From contig NZ_CP097289.1 of the NCBI RefSeq assembly GCF_023498005.1, forward strand, positions 3,286,001-3,350,000: a stretch of DNA of 64,000 bases. Reading direction: 5' to 3'. A program made the position numbers and the translations under genes. The notes beneath the pieces were generated by a model that was not told where the DNA came from, did not search any database, and worked only from the letters and a program-made list of their open reading frames with translations. Of this stretch, positions 1-8,165 are shown piece by piece. The stretch comes from Streptomyces durmitorensis. Lineage in GTDB: Bacteria; Actinomycetota; Actinomycetes; Streptomycetales; Streptomycetaceae. Numbering within the stretch: the stretch's first letter is position 1; the number at the start of each line of letters is the position of its first letter.

Positions 1-1
1 G

Positions 2-463
2 GGCGCGGGTCACGAGTGGCCCGAGTGGTCGAAGAAGCTGGGCCTCGCCCACATGCCCACCCAGAACGGCGAGGCTCCCGGCAAGGTGAGCATGTCCGGC
101 GGCTGGACCTGGGCCATCCCGACCAAGGCGTCCAACCCCGACCTGGCCTTCAAGTTCATCGAGCAGATGCAGACCAAGGCCAACGCCCAGAAGTGGTACG
201 TGGCCAACTCGGGCATCGCGGTCCGCAAGGACGTCGCCGCCGACCCCGCGTACCTCAAGGCGCAGCCCGGCCTGAAGTTCTTCACCGACCTGGTGCCCTC
301 GACCCACTACCGCCCGGCGTACCCGGCGTACCCGAAGGTCTCCACCGCGGTGCAGGAGGCCATGGAGAAGGTCACGACGGGTGACGCCTCCGTGGAGGAC
401 GCGGCGAGCGGATACGACGACGAGGTCAAGGCGGCGACGGACGGCGAGGTCGTCGAGAAGTGA
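2..463 (+). CDS. Sugar ABC transporter substrate-binding protein, C-terminal part (partial)
   Basis: The frame is open from the left edge to TGA at 461-463 and gives the last 153 residues of an extracytoplasmic solute-binding protein. The motif GWTWAIPTKASNPDLAFKFI, followed by a conserved helix and a Lys/Glu-rich end, is typical of family 1 (MalE-like) binding proteins in actinobacterial carbohydrate importers. The signal peptide and lipobox would lie upstream of the window. Two MalF/MalG-type permease genes follow on the same strand, so this is the first gene of a binding protein-permease-permease operon. No ATPase gene is present; many Streptomyces sugar importers share the ATPase MsiK (family knowledge). 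The substrate cannot be told from this fragment. Confidence 0.9.
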   Translation, partial: GAGHEWPEWSKKLGLAHMPTQNGEAPGKVSMSGGWTWAIPTKASNPDLAFKFIEQMQTKANAQKWYVANSGIAVRKDVAADPAYLKAQPGLKFFTDLVPSTHYRPAYPAYPKVSTAVQEAMEKVTTGDASVEDAASGYDDEVKAATDGEVVEK

Positions 464-527
464 CCGCCGGCGCGCGGTAGTTGTCGTCCGTACGCAAGGG
501 ATACGCAAGGGAAGTGAGTGCCCCGAG

Positions 528-1475
528 GTGACCACCGCACCCCCCGCCGGGCCCGGCGACATCGTCAAGACAGCGCCGGGCCCGTCCTCCTCTCATCCAC
601 CGTCCCGCCGCAAGCTGACGGGCCGGGCGCTGTCCCGCGCACTGCCCGTCTCGCCCGCCGTGATCCTGCTGCTCCTCTTCCTGGCAGGACCCATCGGCTA
701 CTGCGCGTACATCGCCTTCACCGACCTCCAGCTCACCGGCCAGGCGGAGTCGAGCTTCGTCGGGTTCGACAACTTCCGTAAGGCCTTCGGCGACGAGGCG
801 TTCCTCAACGCGGTCTGGCTGACCCTGGTCTTCACGGTCGTGTCCTCGCTCATCGGGCAGAACACCATCGGCCTCGCCCTCGCGTCCCTGATGCAGCGGG
901 CGTCCAAGCCGGTCCGTACGCTCACCGGTGCGATCGTGATCACGGCGTGGGTGCTTCCCGAGGTGGTGGCGGCCTTCCTCCTGTACGCGTTCTTCCGCCG
1001 CGAGGGCACGCTCAACGCGGTCCTCGACTTCCTCCATCTCCCGTCCCAGAACTGGATGTACACACTGCCGATCCTGGCGGTGTCGTTCGCCAACGTCTGG
1101 CGGGGGACGGCGTTCTCGATGCTGGTCTACTCGGCGGCCCTGAACGAGATCCCCAAGGAGATCACCGAGGCGGCCGAGGTGGACGGCGCGGGCGGCTGGC
1201 GCCGCATGTGGCACATCACGCTGCCGATGATCCGCAGGTCCATCGGCACGAACCTGATGCTGAACACCCTCCAGACCCTCTCCGTCTTCGGTCTGATCTG
1301 GGTGATGACGCGAGGCGGCCCGGGAAACCGCAGCCAGACCCTCCCTCTGTTCATGTACGAACAGGCCTTCCAGAAGAGCATGATCGGCTACGGCACGGCG
1401 GTGGCGCTTCTGCTCCTGGTCGTCGGCTCACTCTTCTCCCTCGTCTATATGCGCCTGCTCCGCACGGAGGTCTGA
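528..1475 (+). CDS. Sugar ABC transporter permease (MalF type)
   Basis: This 315-residue integral membrane protein has about six predicted hydrophobic segments, the first near residues 45-70. The cytoplasmic EAA loop (EAAEVDGAGGWRRMWHITLP), which contacts the ATPase, is clear near residue 215. The frame stays open further upstream, but the GTG at 528, preceded by AAGGGAAG, gives a normal permease length and begins with a short Pro/Ser-rich cytoplasmic tail. It lies 64 bp after the binding-protein gene, and its TGA is followed directly by the next GTG at 1476, so it is translationally coupled to the second permease. The substrate is unknown. Confidence 0.92.
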   Translation: MTTAPPAGPGDIVKTAPGPSSSHPPSRRKLTGRALSRALPVSPAVILLLLFLAGPIGYCAYIAFTDLQLTGQAESSFVGFDNFRKAFGDEAFLNAVWLTLVFTVVSSLIGQNTIGLALASLMQRASKPVRTLTGAIVITAWVLPEVVAAFLLYAFFRREGTLNAVLDFLHLPSQNWMYTLPILAVSFANVWRGTAFSMLVYSAALNEIPKEITEAAEVDGAGGWRRMWHITLPMIRRSIGTNLMLNTLQTLSVFGLIWVMTRGGPGNRSQTLPLFMYEQAFQKSMIGYGTAVALLLLVVGSLFSLVYMRLLRTEV

Positions 1476-2339
1476 GTGTCCGCGAACACCGTCAACTCCC
1501 CTGCCCGTACCATGCGTTCACGCCGTACGACGCGCCGGCTCGCGGCGGACGCGGGCCTGCTCGTGGTCGCCGCCGCGTTCGTCCTGCCGCTGGCCTGGGT
1601 GATCCTGTCCTCGCTCGACACCAAGGCCGACCTCAAGGTGAAGGTCCCCGACGGCATCACCCTGGACAACTACGACGCGGTCCTGACCCCGGAGATCACC
1701 TTCACGCCCCTCCTCAACAGCCTGCTGCTGTGCGGCGGGGGCACGCTCCTGACGGTGGTCTGCGCGGCACTCGCCGCGTACCCCCTGTCCCGCTTCAAGT
1801 CCCGCCTGAACCGCCCCTTCATGCTGACGATCCTCTTCGCGACGAGCCTGCCGATCACGGCGATCATGGTCCCGGTGTACGCGCTGTTCGTCCAGGTCGA
1901 CCTGATCGACACGATGCAGGGCACGATCTTCTTCTTCGCCGCGTCCCAACTCCCCTTCGCCATCTGGCTGATGAAGAACTTCATGGACGGCGTCCCGAAG
2001 GAGCTCGAGGAGGCGGCATGGACGGACGGCGCGTCGTCCTTCCAGTCGCTGATCCGTATCGTGCTGCCGCTGATGGGCCCGGGAGTGGCCGTGGTCACGG
2101 TCTTCTCGTTCGTCATGATGTGGGGCAACTTCTTCGTCCCGTTCATGCTGCTCCTGACCCCGGAGCAGATGCCGGCGTCGGTCAGCATCAACGACTTCTT
2201 CGGCAACAAGGGGACGGTCGTGTATGGCCAGTTGGCGGCCTTCTCGATCATCTACTCGACGCCGGTGATCCTCTTGTACGTTCTGATCTCGCGCCGGCTG
2301 GGGGGCGGGTTCGCGTTGGGGGGTGCGGTGAAGGGGTGA
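1476..2339 (+). CDS. Sugar ABC transporter permease (MalG type)
   Basis: This 287-residue membrane protein has a basic N-terminus (RSRRTTRR), a first membrane helix near residues 25-47 and five more hydrophobic segments. The EAA-type loop reads EEAAWTDGASSFQSLIRIVLP near residue 178. It is the second half of a heterodimeric binding-protein-dependent sugar importer. The GTG start immediately follows the stop codon of the preceding permease. The gene ends 33 bp before the convergent acetyltransferase gene, so the operon ends here without its own ATPase. Confidence 0.92.
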   Translation: MSANTVNSPARTMRSRRTTRRLAADAGLLVVAAAFVLPLAWVILSSLDTKADLKVKVPDGITLDNYDAVLTPEITFTPLLNSLLLCGGGTLLTVVCAALAAYPLSRFKSRLNRPFMLTILFATSLPITAIMVPVYALFVQVDLIDTMQGTIFFFAASQLPFAIWLMKNFMDGVPKELEEAAWTDGASSFQSLIRIVLPLMGPGVAVVTVFSFVMMWGNFFVPFMLLLTPEQMPASVSINDFFGNKGTVVYGQLAAFSIIYSTPVILLYVLISRRLGGGFALGGAVKG

Positions 2340-2372
2340 TCCGTCCAGGGCGGAAAGGGTGGACGCCGCGTA

Positions 2373-3239
2373 CTACCGCTCGACGCCCCGCCCTCCGCCC
2401 AGCTTCTCCTCGATCCAGGCGACACCGAAGCTCGCCACGTCCCCGGCCTCGAAGAGATGACTCCTGGCCGCCCCGACCACCCCTTCGACGCCGATCCCGG
2501 CCGCGAGCATGTCCCGCGCGATGACCTCGAAGGGCCATAGTCCTTCCGGCACCACGGAGGAGTAGTCGAAGGCGCCGTCCGACGAGTCGATGTCGCGGAA
2601 GCGCCGCCAGACCCGCTTCCCCTCCTCGATGATCGGCTGCTCGTACTCTACGAACCGCTTGCCGGGCGCATCGGCGAGCGCCTCCGCGTGGTGCAGCAGC
2701 GTGAGGGAGTCCAGCGGAGCCCCCAGCAGGAGGACCCGCCCACCCATGGCGACCAGGTGCCCCAGCGGGCTGTCGGGGCCGTGCGGATCGTCCCAGGGGT
2801 GGTCGGCCATCAGCGCGTCCGCGGCCGGGCCGAGCGCCGCGAAGCCGGCATCGGGGTGACGGCTGCGTACGGCACCCGGCCAGCGGCGAAGGGCCTCGGG
2901 GAGCCGACCGTAGTTGTGGTCGGCCTCGCTGAGAACGGGGTCGTACGCGGGGTGTTCCGCACGCACGGCGTCCTGCCAGGCCTGCGGCCAGGCGGTGAGG
3001 TCGTAGGGCGGGGCGTCGTTCCAGCCGCAGGTGACCATGAGGGTGCCGCGCTCGCCGACGACGTCGCGCAGGGCGCCGATGACGGTCGGCGGACCGCCCG
3101 CCACGTACCCGATCGCCGACATCTCGGTATGGAACATCACGGTGTCCCCGGCACGCAGGCCGAGGTCCACAAGCTCACGCCTGAGCCGACCACGGGTGAC
3201 AGGACCGCCGGAACGCTTGAGCAGGGCCATTTCGTCCAT
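2373..3239 (-). CDS. AAC(3)-family aminoglycoside N-acetyltransferase
   Basis: The 288-residue product has the AAC(3) N-terminus (LRAGDTVMFHTEMSAIGYVAGGP) and the conserved middle (HPDAGFAALGPAADAL, then DSPLGHLVAMGGRVLLLGAPLDSLTLLHHAE). This family transfers acetyl from acetyl-CoA to the 3-amino group of 2-deoxystreptamine aminoglycosides. Streptomyces chromosomes carry several such genes, some for self-protection and some of unknown role, so clinical-type resistance cannot be assumed. The length is normal. The ATG at 3239 has no Shine-Dalgarno sequence; TAGGTT lies about 6 nt upstream on this strand, which would fit a leaderless transcript (inference). No antibiotic biosynthesis gene is visible nearby. 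Confidence 0.88.
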   Translation of the reverse strand: MDEMALLKRSGGPVTRGRLRRELVDLGLRAGDTVMFHTEMSAIGYVAGGPPTVIGALRDVVGERGTLMVTCGWNDAPPYDLTAWPQAWQDAVRAEHPAYDPVLSEADHNYGRLPEALRRWPGAVRSRHPDAGFAALGPAADALMADHPWDDPHGPDSPLGHLVAMGGRVLLLGAPLDSLTLLHHAEALADAPGKRFVEYEQPIIEEGKRVWRRFRDIDSSDGAFDYSSVVPEGLWPFEVIARDMLAAGIGVEGVVGAARSHLFEAGDVASFGVAWIEEKLGGGRGVER

Positions 3240-3284
3240 TAGGCGAACCTACCCAGGGGCGGACGGGCGCCGGAGGGCCGTGGC

Positions 3285-3290
3285 TAGGAT
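3285..3290 (+). promoter_or_regulatory. Putative -10 element of the Ser/Thr kinase gene
   Basis: TAGGAT matches the Streptomyces housekeeping -10 consensus and lies 24 nt before the kinase GTG start, leaving room for the GAAGGGGGAA ribosome binding site. No good -35 is visible, so the assignment is weak. The 75-bp gap also has to hold the promoter of the divergent acetyltransferase gene. Confidence 0.4.
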
Positions 3291-3314
3291 CATCGGCGTC
3301 GAAGGGGGAACGCC

Positions 3315-5576
3315 GTGCACGGGCGGTTGCTGAACGATCGGTACGAGTTGCTGGCGCCGATCGGCTCCGGGGGCATGGGGCAGGTCTGGCGGGCCCGTGA
3401 CCGGAGCCTGGGCCGGGAGGTGGCGGTCAAGCTGCTCACGGCGACGGGCTCGGCGGGCACGGCGGGATCAGCGGGATCAACGGGATCAACGGGTGGGGAC
3501 GATCAGGACCAACTCCTGGCCAGGTTCCGGCAGGAGGCCCGCGCGGCGGCCTCGCTGGACAGCCCGTACATCGTCGCCGTCCACGACCACGGCACGGACG
3601 ACGGCACCCCGTACCTGGTGATGGCCCTGGTGCAGGGGCGCTCGCTCGACCAGGTGCTGCGCGGGAGCGTCCGCGTACCGGTGGCGGACGCGCTGCGCTG
3701 GGCGGCGGACATCTGCCGCGCCCTGGACGCGGCGCACTCGGCGGGCGTCGTGCACCGCGACATCAAACCCGGCAACGTGATGATCGCGCAGGACGGCACC
3801 GCCAAGGTCGTCGACTTCGGCATCGCGACGTTCATGGAGCGCGCCGCGGGAGACGCCCGCCTCACGCAGACCGGGCAACTGCCGTTCGGCAGCGTGCCGT
3901 ACCTGGCGCCGGAACGGTTCCGCCAGGAGGCGGGCGACGGACGTACCGACCTGTACGCGCTCGGCTGCGTCCTCTACGAACTCCTCGTCGGCAGACCGCC
4001 GTTCACCGGATCGGCGGCCGGCGTCATGTACAACCACGTCAACGACGCACCGCTGAGGCCCTCGCGGGCACGGCCCGAGGTGACGCCTCCGGTGGAGCGC
4101 CTCGTACTCGACCTCCTGGCCAAGTCCCCCGCAGACCGGCCCGCGGACGCGGCGAAGGTGCTGGAGCGGATCCTGGCGGCGGGGGCAGCAGGGGCGGAGG
4201 AGGCGGAGGGGGCAAAGGCTGGTGCCGCGTACGGCACTCCGACGCCGGACGTACAGGACTCCGTCCCCGCGGCGGACTCCCTGGTCGTCGAGGACGCCCG
4301 CCCCCAGTCATCCCACTCGCCGGGTGTCCGCAAGGAACCCACGCCCCTGGACGCGCCGGGCCGCCAACGGCGCTCACGCAAGCGCGTATTGATGACCACG
4401 GCCCTCGTCCTGGCGGCGGTCGGCATCCCGGCGGTCCTGGGCATACGTTCTCTCACCGCACCCGACACCGAGTCCGCGTCGGACGCCAAGGACACTCCGG
4501 CCGCCGTTTACACGATCGGTGTCGCACACAGCTACACCCACGTCGGCGCCGAACGCTCGACCGGCGCCGGGGACACGTACGAGAAGTCGGAGTTCAAGCA
4601 GTTCACGACGCAGCAGAAGCGCACCGTCGAGTCCGCGTTCGCCGAGACGCTCGGCGCGAAAGGCGGCAGCCGCTTCCGCGTCGTCCCCGTGTCCGCCAAT
4701 CCGGACACGACGTCCCGCAAGCTCCTCGCCAAGCATCCGGAGATGCTCGCCGTCATCGGTGACACCGTCGACTTCTCCTGGGTGCACGACACGGACGAGG
4801 CGTTCCTGCCGGAGATCAGCACGTGCTCCGAAGTCGCCCATGCGGCAGGGGCGTTCGCAATCCCGGCCGACGAGGCGCGGCAGGGCGAGGCGATGGCGGA
4901 CTACCTCCTGACGCGGACCAAGGCGCGCCGGGTGTTCGTGGCCGAGGACAAGATCTGGACGGACCGCGAGGACGGCATCGGCACCGCGCTGCGCAGGGCA
5001 GGCGTGACCACCAAGTCGCTGGACACGTCGCCCAACGAGATAAAGACGTCGCAGATCCCGGCATTGGTCGGCAGGGCACGGGCGGACGCGGTGGTGGTGC
5101 CCACGGGCGCGGACATCAACGTGTGGGCCAAGAAGCTGTGGGCCGACGGCTTCAAGGGACCGGTGCTGACCCAGAGCGATCCGGAGGGTGTCTGCGAGGA
5201 CTCGAAGGAGCGGTCCACGGCGGAGAGGAGGGACAAGACCGTCCCCGACGGCGTCCTGCGCGCCCGCAACTACTCCGGTGAACCCGACGAGAACCTCCCG
5301 GCGCGCGGCAACCAGGAGCTGTACGACGGCGCCCTGGCCCTTGCGACGGCGCTCAAGAAGCTCCCGGCCGAGGGCTCGGCCACCTCGGCGAGTTCGTTGC
5401 GGCACACCCTGGACCGCGAGATCCAGGGTGTCTCCGTCAACGGCGTACTCGACGAGGTCTCCTTCGAGAAGCGCCGTTCCGCTCGCGAGCGCCCGGTGTG
5501 GTTCGACCGCCGTGAGGACGGCAAGTGGACCGAAGTCGGCAAGGTGGACAAGGAGTTCGAGGCGACGCGGCAGTAG
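3315..5576 (+). CDS. Transmembrane Ser/Thr protein kinase with periplasmic-binding-protein-like sensor domain
   Basis: The 753-residue protein starts with a PknB-type kinase domain (about 10-285): Gly loop GSGGMGQVW, Lys39 in VAVKLL, catalytic HRDIKPGN (D149), DFG at 167-169 and the APE motif. A juxtamembrane linker precedes one membrane helix at about 357-377. The extracytoplasmic part (about 395-750) resembles branched-chain amino-acid/ligand-binding proteins (type 1 periplasmic binding fold), so it probably senses a small ligand and signals inward by phosphorylation. An odd Gly/Ser/Thr/Ala-rich insert at residues 44-61, between strand beta3 and helix alphaC, is encoded by near-identical 9-nt repeats. 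The GTG start follows GAAGGGGGAA. The ligand and the target proteins are unknown. Confidence 0.93.
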   Translation: MHGRLLNDRYELLAPIGSGGMGQVWRARDRSLGREVAVKLLTATGSAGTAGSAGSTGSTGGDDQDQLLARFRQEARAAASLDSPYIVAVHDHGTDDGTPYLVMALVQGRSLDQVLRGSVRVPVADALRWAADICRALDAAHSAGVVHRDIKPGNVMIAQDGTAKVVDFGIATFMERAAGDARLTQTGQLPFGSVPYLAPERFRQEAGDGRTDLYALGCVLYELLVGRPPFTGSAAGVMYNHVNDAPLRPSRARPEVTPPVERLVLDLLAKSPADRPADAAKVLERILAAGAAGAEEAEGAKAGAAYGTPTPDVQDSVPAADSLVVEDARPQSSHSPGVRKEPTPLDAPGRQRRSRKRVLMTTALVLAAVGIPAVLGIRSLTAPDTESASDAKDTPAAVYTIGVAHSYTHVGAERSTGAGDTYEKSEFKQFTTQQKRTVESAFAETLGAKGGSRFRVVPVSANPDTTSRKLLAKHPEMLAVIGDTVDFSWVHDTDEAFLPEISTCSEVAHAAGAFAIPADEARQGEAMADYLLTRTKARRVFVAEDKIWTDREDGIGTALRRAGVTTKSLDTSPNEIKTSQIPALVGRARADAVVVPTGADINVWAKKLWADGFKGPVLTQSDPEGVCEDSKERSTAERRDKTVPDGVLRARNYSGEPDENLPARGNQELYDGALALATALKKLPAEGSATSASSLRHTLDREIQGVSVNGVLDEVSFEKRRSARERPVWFDRREDGKWTEVGKVDKEFEATRQ

Positions 5577-5593
5577 CGCGCCCCGGTCGGGGG

Positions 5594-6094
5594 CTACGGC
5601 GAGGCGATGGCGCGCCGGAGCCGCGCGGCGATGTCGGCCATGTCGTCCGGCGCCACGTCCAGTACACCGTTCTCGGTCATCAGGACGTGGAACTGCTGCT
5701 CCTCGTACGGGACTCCGGGCGGCAGGGCGGCGATGTGCCAGTGGATGTGGCTGTTCCCCTCCTGACTGCCGAGGGAGTAGAGATAGGTCCGCTCGGAGTC
5801 GAAGACCTGCTCGACGGCGAGGGCGACTTCCCGCACGAAGAGCATGAGCCGCGCGTACGCCGCCGCGTCCAGATCACGGACGACGTGCTCGACGTGGGCT
5901 TTCGGCGCGACGAGAACTTTGCCGGGAAGGGTGGGCCACCGATCGAGAAAGGCGACGTGATCGTCGTCCTCGTGGATGGTGTGATGCGGATAGCCGGGAT
6001 CCCCGGCAAGGAACGCACAGACAAAACAGGGCCCGTTCCGCGCCCGCTCCATATACCCCTCAAGGTCCATGGCTTTCCGCCGCCCGATCCCCAT
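5594..6094 (-). CDS. HIT-family nucleotide hydrolase/transferase
   Basis: The histidine triad appears as NSHIHWHIAALPP near the C-terminus, preceded by the N-terminal CFVCAFLAGDPGY segment and the LVAPKAHVEHV strand typical of HIT proteins, which hydrolyse or transfer nucleoside monophosphates. I chose the ATG at 6094 because AAGGAG lies 5 nt upstream; this gives 166 residues, close to the family size. The frame stays open to an ATG at 6250 that would add 52 residues, so the start is not certain. The gene converges on the kinase gene with an 18-bp gap. The substrate is unknown. Confidence 0.85.
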   Translation of the reverse strand: MGIGRRKAMDLEGYMERARNGPCFVCAFLAGDPGYPHHTIHEDDDHVAFLDRWPTLPGKVLVAPKAHVEHVVRDLDAAAYARLMLFVREVALAVEQVFDSERTYLYSLGSQEGNSHIHWHIAALPPGVPYEEQQFHVLMTENGVLDVAPDDMADIAARLRRAIASP

Positions 6095-6340
6095 GAGCAC
6101 TCCTTCCCCACTTCTGACTCGCTCCGGTGCTCCGCAGTCGACGTTGGCGCCGTCGATGGCATTGAGCAGACCAAGCATCTCTGGTTCGCGAGCCGTGGGG
6201 GGATTGAAAACGTCGTCCGGATTCACCGGGATAAGCCCCGCGCGCCCCATTACTCACCAGATATCTCTCTGGTGCCACCGATCAGCGCCCACTAGCGTGC
6301 TTAGCTCGCGCCAACTCTCACCCTCACCAGGAGCCGCTCA

Positions 6341-6991
6341 GTGAACCGCCCTCTCCGTCTCGCGACGGTCGCCCTCACCGCGTCCGCAGCGTTGCTGCTG
6401 ACTTCCTGCGGAAGCGGCGACGAGTCCAAGGACAACGACAAGATCGCCGGGGCAGAGCAGGACGGCGCGAAGAAATCGGCTTCGCCCAGCGCATCGGACT
6501 CGGGGAGTGCGGACCGCCCGAAGATCGAGCTGCCCGCGGACCTGACGTACACCTTCGACTGGCCGAAGACGGGCAAGAAGGCCGATGACGCGATCCTGGC
6601 CGACAGTGAGCAGTCCATCAAGGCCGTCGACATGGCCATCGCCGAGCAGGACCCGGCGAACAAGGCGTACCGCTTCTACTACGAAGGGGAAGCCGCCGCT
6701 CAGACGCAGAAGTTCATCAAGGCCTACGTCGACGCCAAGGCGCGCACCACCGGCGCCTATCGGTACTACAACCCGGCCGTATCCGGCGATGGCGCCTTCG
6801 CCTCCCTCGTCTACTGCGAGGACCAGAGCAAGGCCTACGACAAGTACCTCAAGAAGGACAAGGTCAACAAGACTCCCGCGACGAAGAACAGCTACGTTCT
6901 CTACGCAGCCAAGCTGCAAAGGAACGACGCGGGCGTCTGGGTCACCACACAATTGAATTCCACTCGGGGGAGTGCCAAGTGCCAACCGTGA
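6341..6991 (+). CDS. Secreted lipoprotein of unknown function
   Basis: This 216-residue protein begins with a lipoprotein signal peptide (basic RPLR, hydrophobic core, lipobox LLTSC with Cys23), followed by a Ser/Asp/Lys-rich linker and a globular domain with several Tyr/Lys motifs (YRFYYEGEAAAQTQKFIKAY). I do not recognise the domain. The GTG start has CAGGAG about 6 nt upstream. The 3' end overlaps the next gene by 13 bp, so the two are translationally coupled. Together they sit just before the Rhs toxin gene, which suggests a role at the cell surface with that effector (inference). Confidence 0.8.
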   Translation: MNRPLRLATVALTASAALLLTSCGSGDESKDNDKIAGAEQDGAKKSASPSASDSGSADRPKIELPADLTYTFDWPKTGKKADDAILADSEQSIKAVDMAIAEQDPANKAYRFYYEGEAAAQTQKFIKAYVDAKARTTGAYRYYNPAVSGDGAFASLVYCEDQSKAYDKYLKKDKVNKTPATKNSYVLYAAKLQRNDAGVWVTTQLNSTRGSAKCQP

Positions 6992-8016
6992 AACTCCGCT
7001 TGAAAGTACTGACCGTCGCGGCCCTCGGCTGCATGTTCCTCAGCGCCGTCCCGGCGGCGGCTGACAACGAGATCGGCGGCGGCGCCCAGAATCCCGGATC
7101 TGACAGCGACGCCTCGGGCAACGCGGACGGCGACGAACTGTCCGCCACCGCATCCGGCATCGTCTACGACCGCTCCAAGAACGGCTCCGGCCCCAAGACC
7201 GGAGCCGTGACCCCCGCCACGAACTGGACCCCGCCCCCCTGCTGGTACGCACCCACGTACTCGCCGGCGGAGTTCAAGAAGTACGTCGAGCCGATCTGGC
7301 AGGCCGAATCGACCGGCCCCCAGTGGGACTTGGAGCAGAAGAAGCGGTACGTGGACGGCGAGCCCTACAAGAACTTCAACCTGGACAAGGCGGGCAAGGG
7401 CTTCTGGTGGACGTCCTTCCCCAACAAGAGCTTCCCACCCGGCTGGGACGGCTGCGACGAGCCCACCTTCTGGGTGGACAAGGGCGACCCGCCCCCGGCC
7501 GACATCCCCGAAGCGATAACTCCGGAGATGCTCTCCAAGCTCGCGTACGCCGAGATCCGCGTACCCGGCACCGAGGTGACCCTCGCCCCTGAAGGCGAGA
7601 CGAAGGTCAATCTGCCGACCTGGGCCTGGCTGGACGAGACGGAGTTCAAGCCGGTGTCGGTGACGGCGTCCGTCCCCGACATCGGCATCGAGGCGACGAC
7701 AACCGCGGAGCCGGTCTCCCTCAAGATCGACCCGGGCACGAAGGACGCGGAGACCTACCCCGCCTCCGGTGCCTGCCCCATCAAGAACGGCAAGATCGGC
7801 GAACCGTACGCCAAGGGCAAGTCCAAGCAGGACCCGCCCTGCGGCGTGAGGTACCTCCGCTCCTCGGGCGACGGCTCGTACCCGCTCAAGGCAACGGTCA
7901 CCTGGAAGATCCACTGGACCGGCACAGGAGTCAACGGCGAAAAGCCGCTACCTGACGGCGAGTTCGGCGCGGATCAGGACGTGGTGGTCGAGGAGGTCCA
8001 GTCGATCAACCGATAG
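6979..8016 (+). CDS. Secreted protein of unknown function, coupled to the lipoprotein
   Basis: The 345-residue product has a Sec signal peptide (KLRLKVLTVAALGCMFLSAVPAAA, cleavage after about residue 28). The mature protein is rich in Trp and Pro, with Cys residues spaced so that disulphides are possible (PPPCWYAP, GWDGCDEP, SGACPI, DPPCGV). A C-terminal beta-rich half ends in VTWKIHWTGTG. GTG 6979 is favoured by GGGGGAG 6 nt upstream; GTG 6988 is an alternative. It overlaps the lipoprotein gene by 13 bp and ends 149 bp before the Rhs gene. I recognise no enzymatic motif. A structural or docking role for the toxin module is only an inference. Confidence 0.78.
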   Translation: MPTVKLRLKVLTVAALGCMFLSAVPAAADNEIGGGAQNPGSDSDASGNADGDELSATASGIVYDRSKNGSGPKTGAVTPATNWTPPPCWYAPTYSPAEFKKYVEPIWQAESTGPQWDLEQKKRYVDGEPYKNFNLDKAGKGFWWTSFPNKSFPPGWDGCDEPTFWVDKGDPPPADIPEAITPEMLSKLAYAEIRVPGTEVTLAPEGETKVNLPTWAWLDETEFKPVSVTASVPDIGIEATTTAEPVSLKIDPGTKDAETYPASGACPIKNGKIGEPYAKGKSKQDPPCGVRYLRSSGDGSYPLKATVTWKIHWTGTGVNGEKPLPDGEFGADQDVVVEEVQSINR

Positions 8017-8165
8017 CCGACATCTCCGGTGGAGAGCAGTGGTCGTGGAAGCCGCCCGCCGGAAGCACAGCGAGGCTGGGTCCCCCATGACGTCAGTCGG
8101 TCACTTCCGGTAAATTCGCACCCGCGTACGGTGCTTGAAGTGTTGAACGTGACGGGGGTTACGAA

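Noticed and set aside
2373..3239. Resistance gene of a mobile element
   Set aside because: No transposase, integrase or flanking repeats, and base composition matches the neighbours, so it looks like a resident chromosomal AAC(3) homologue.
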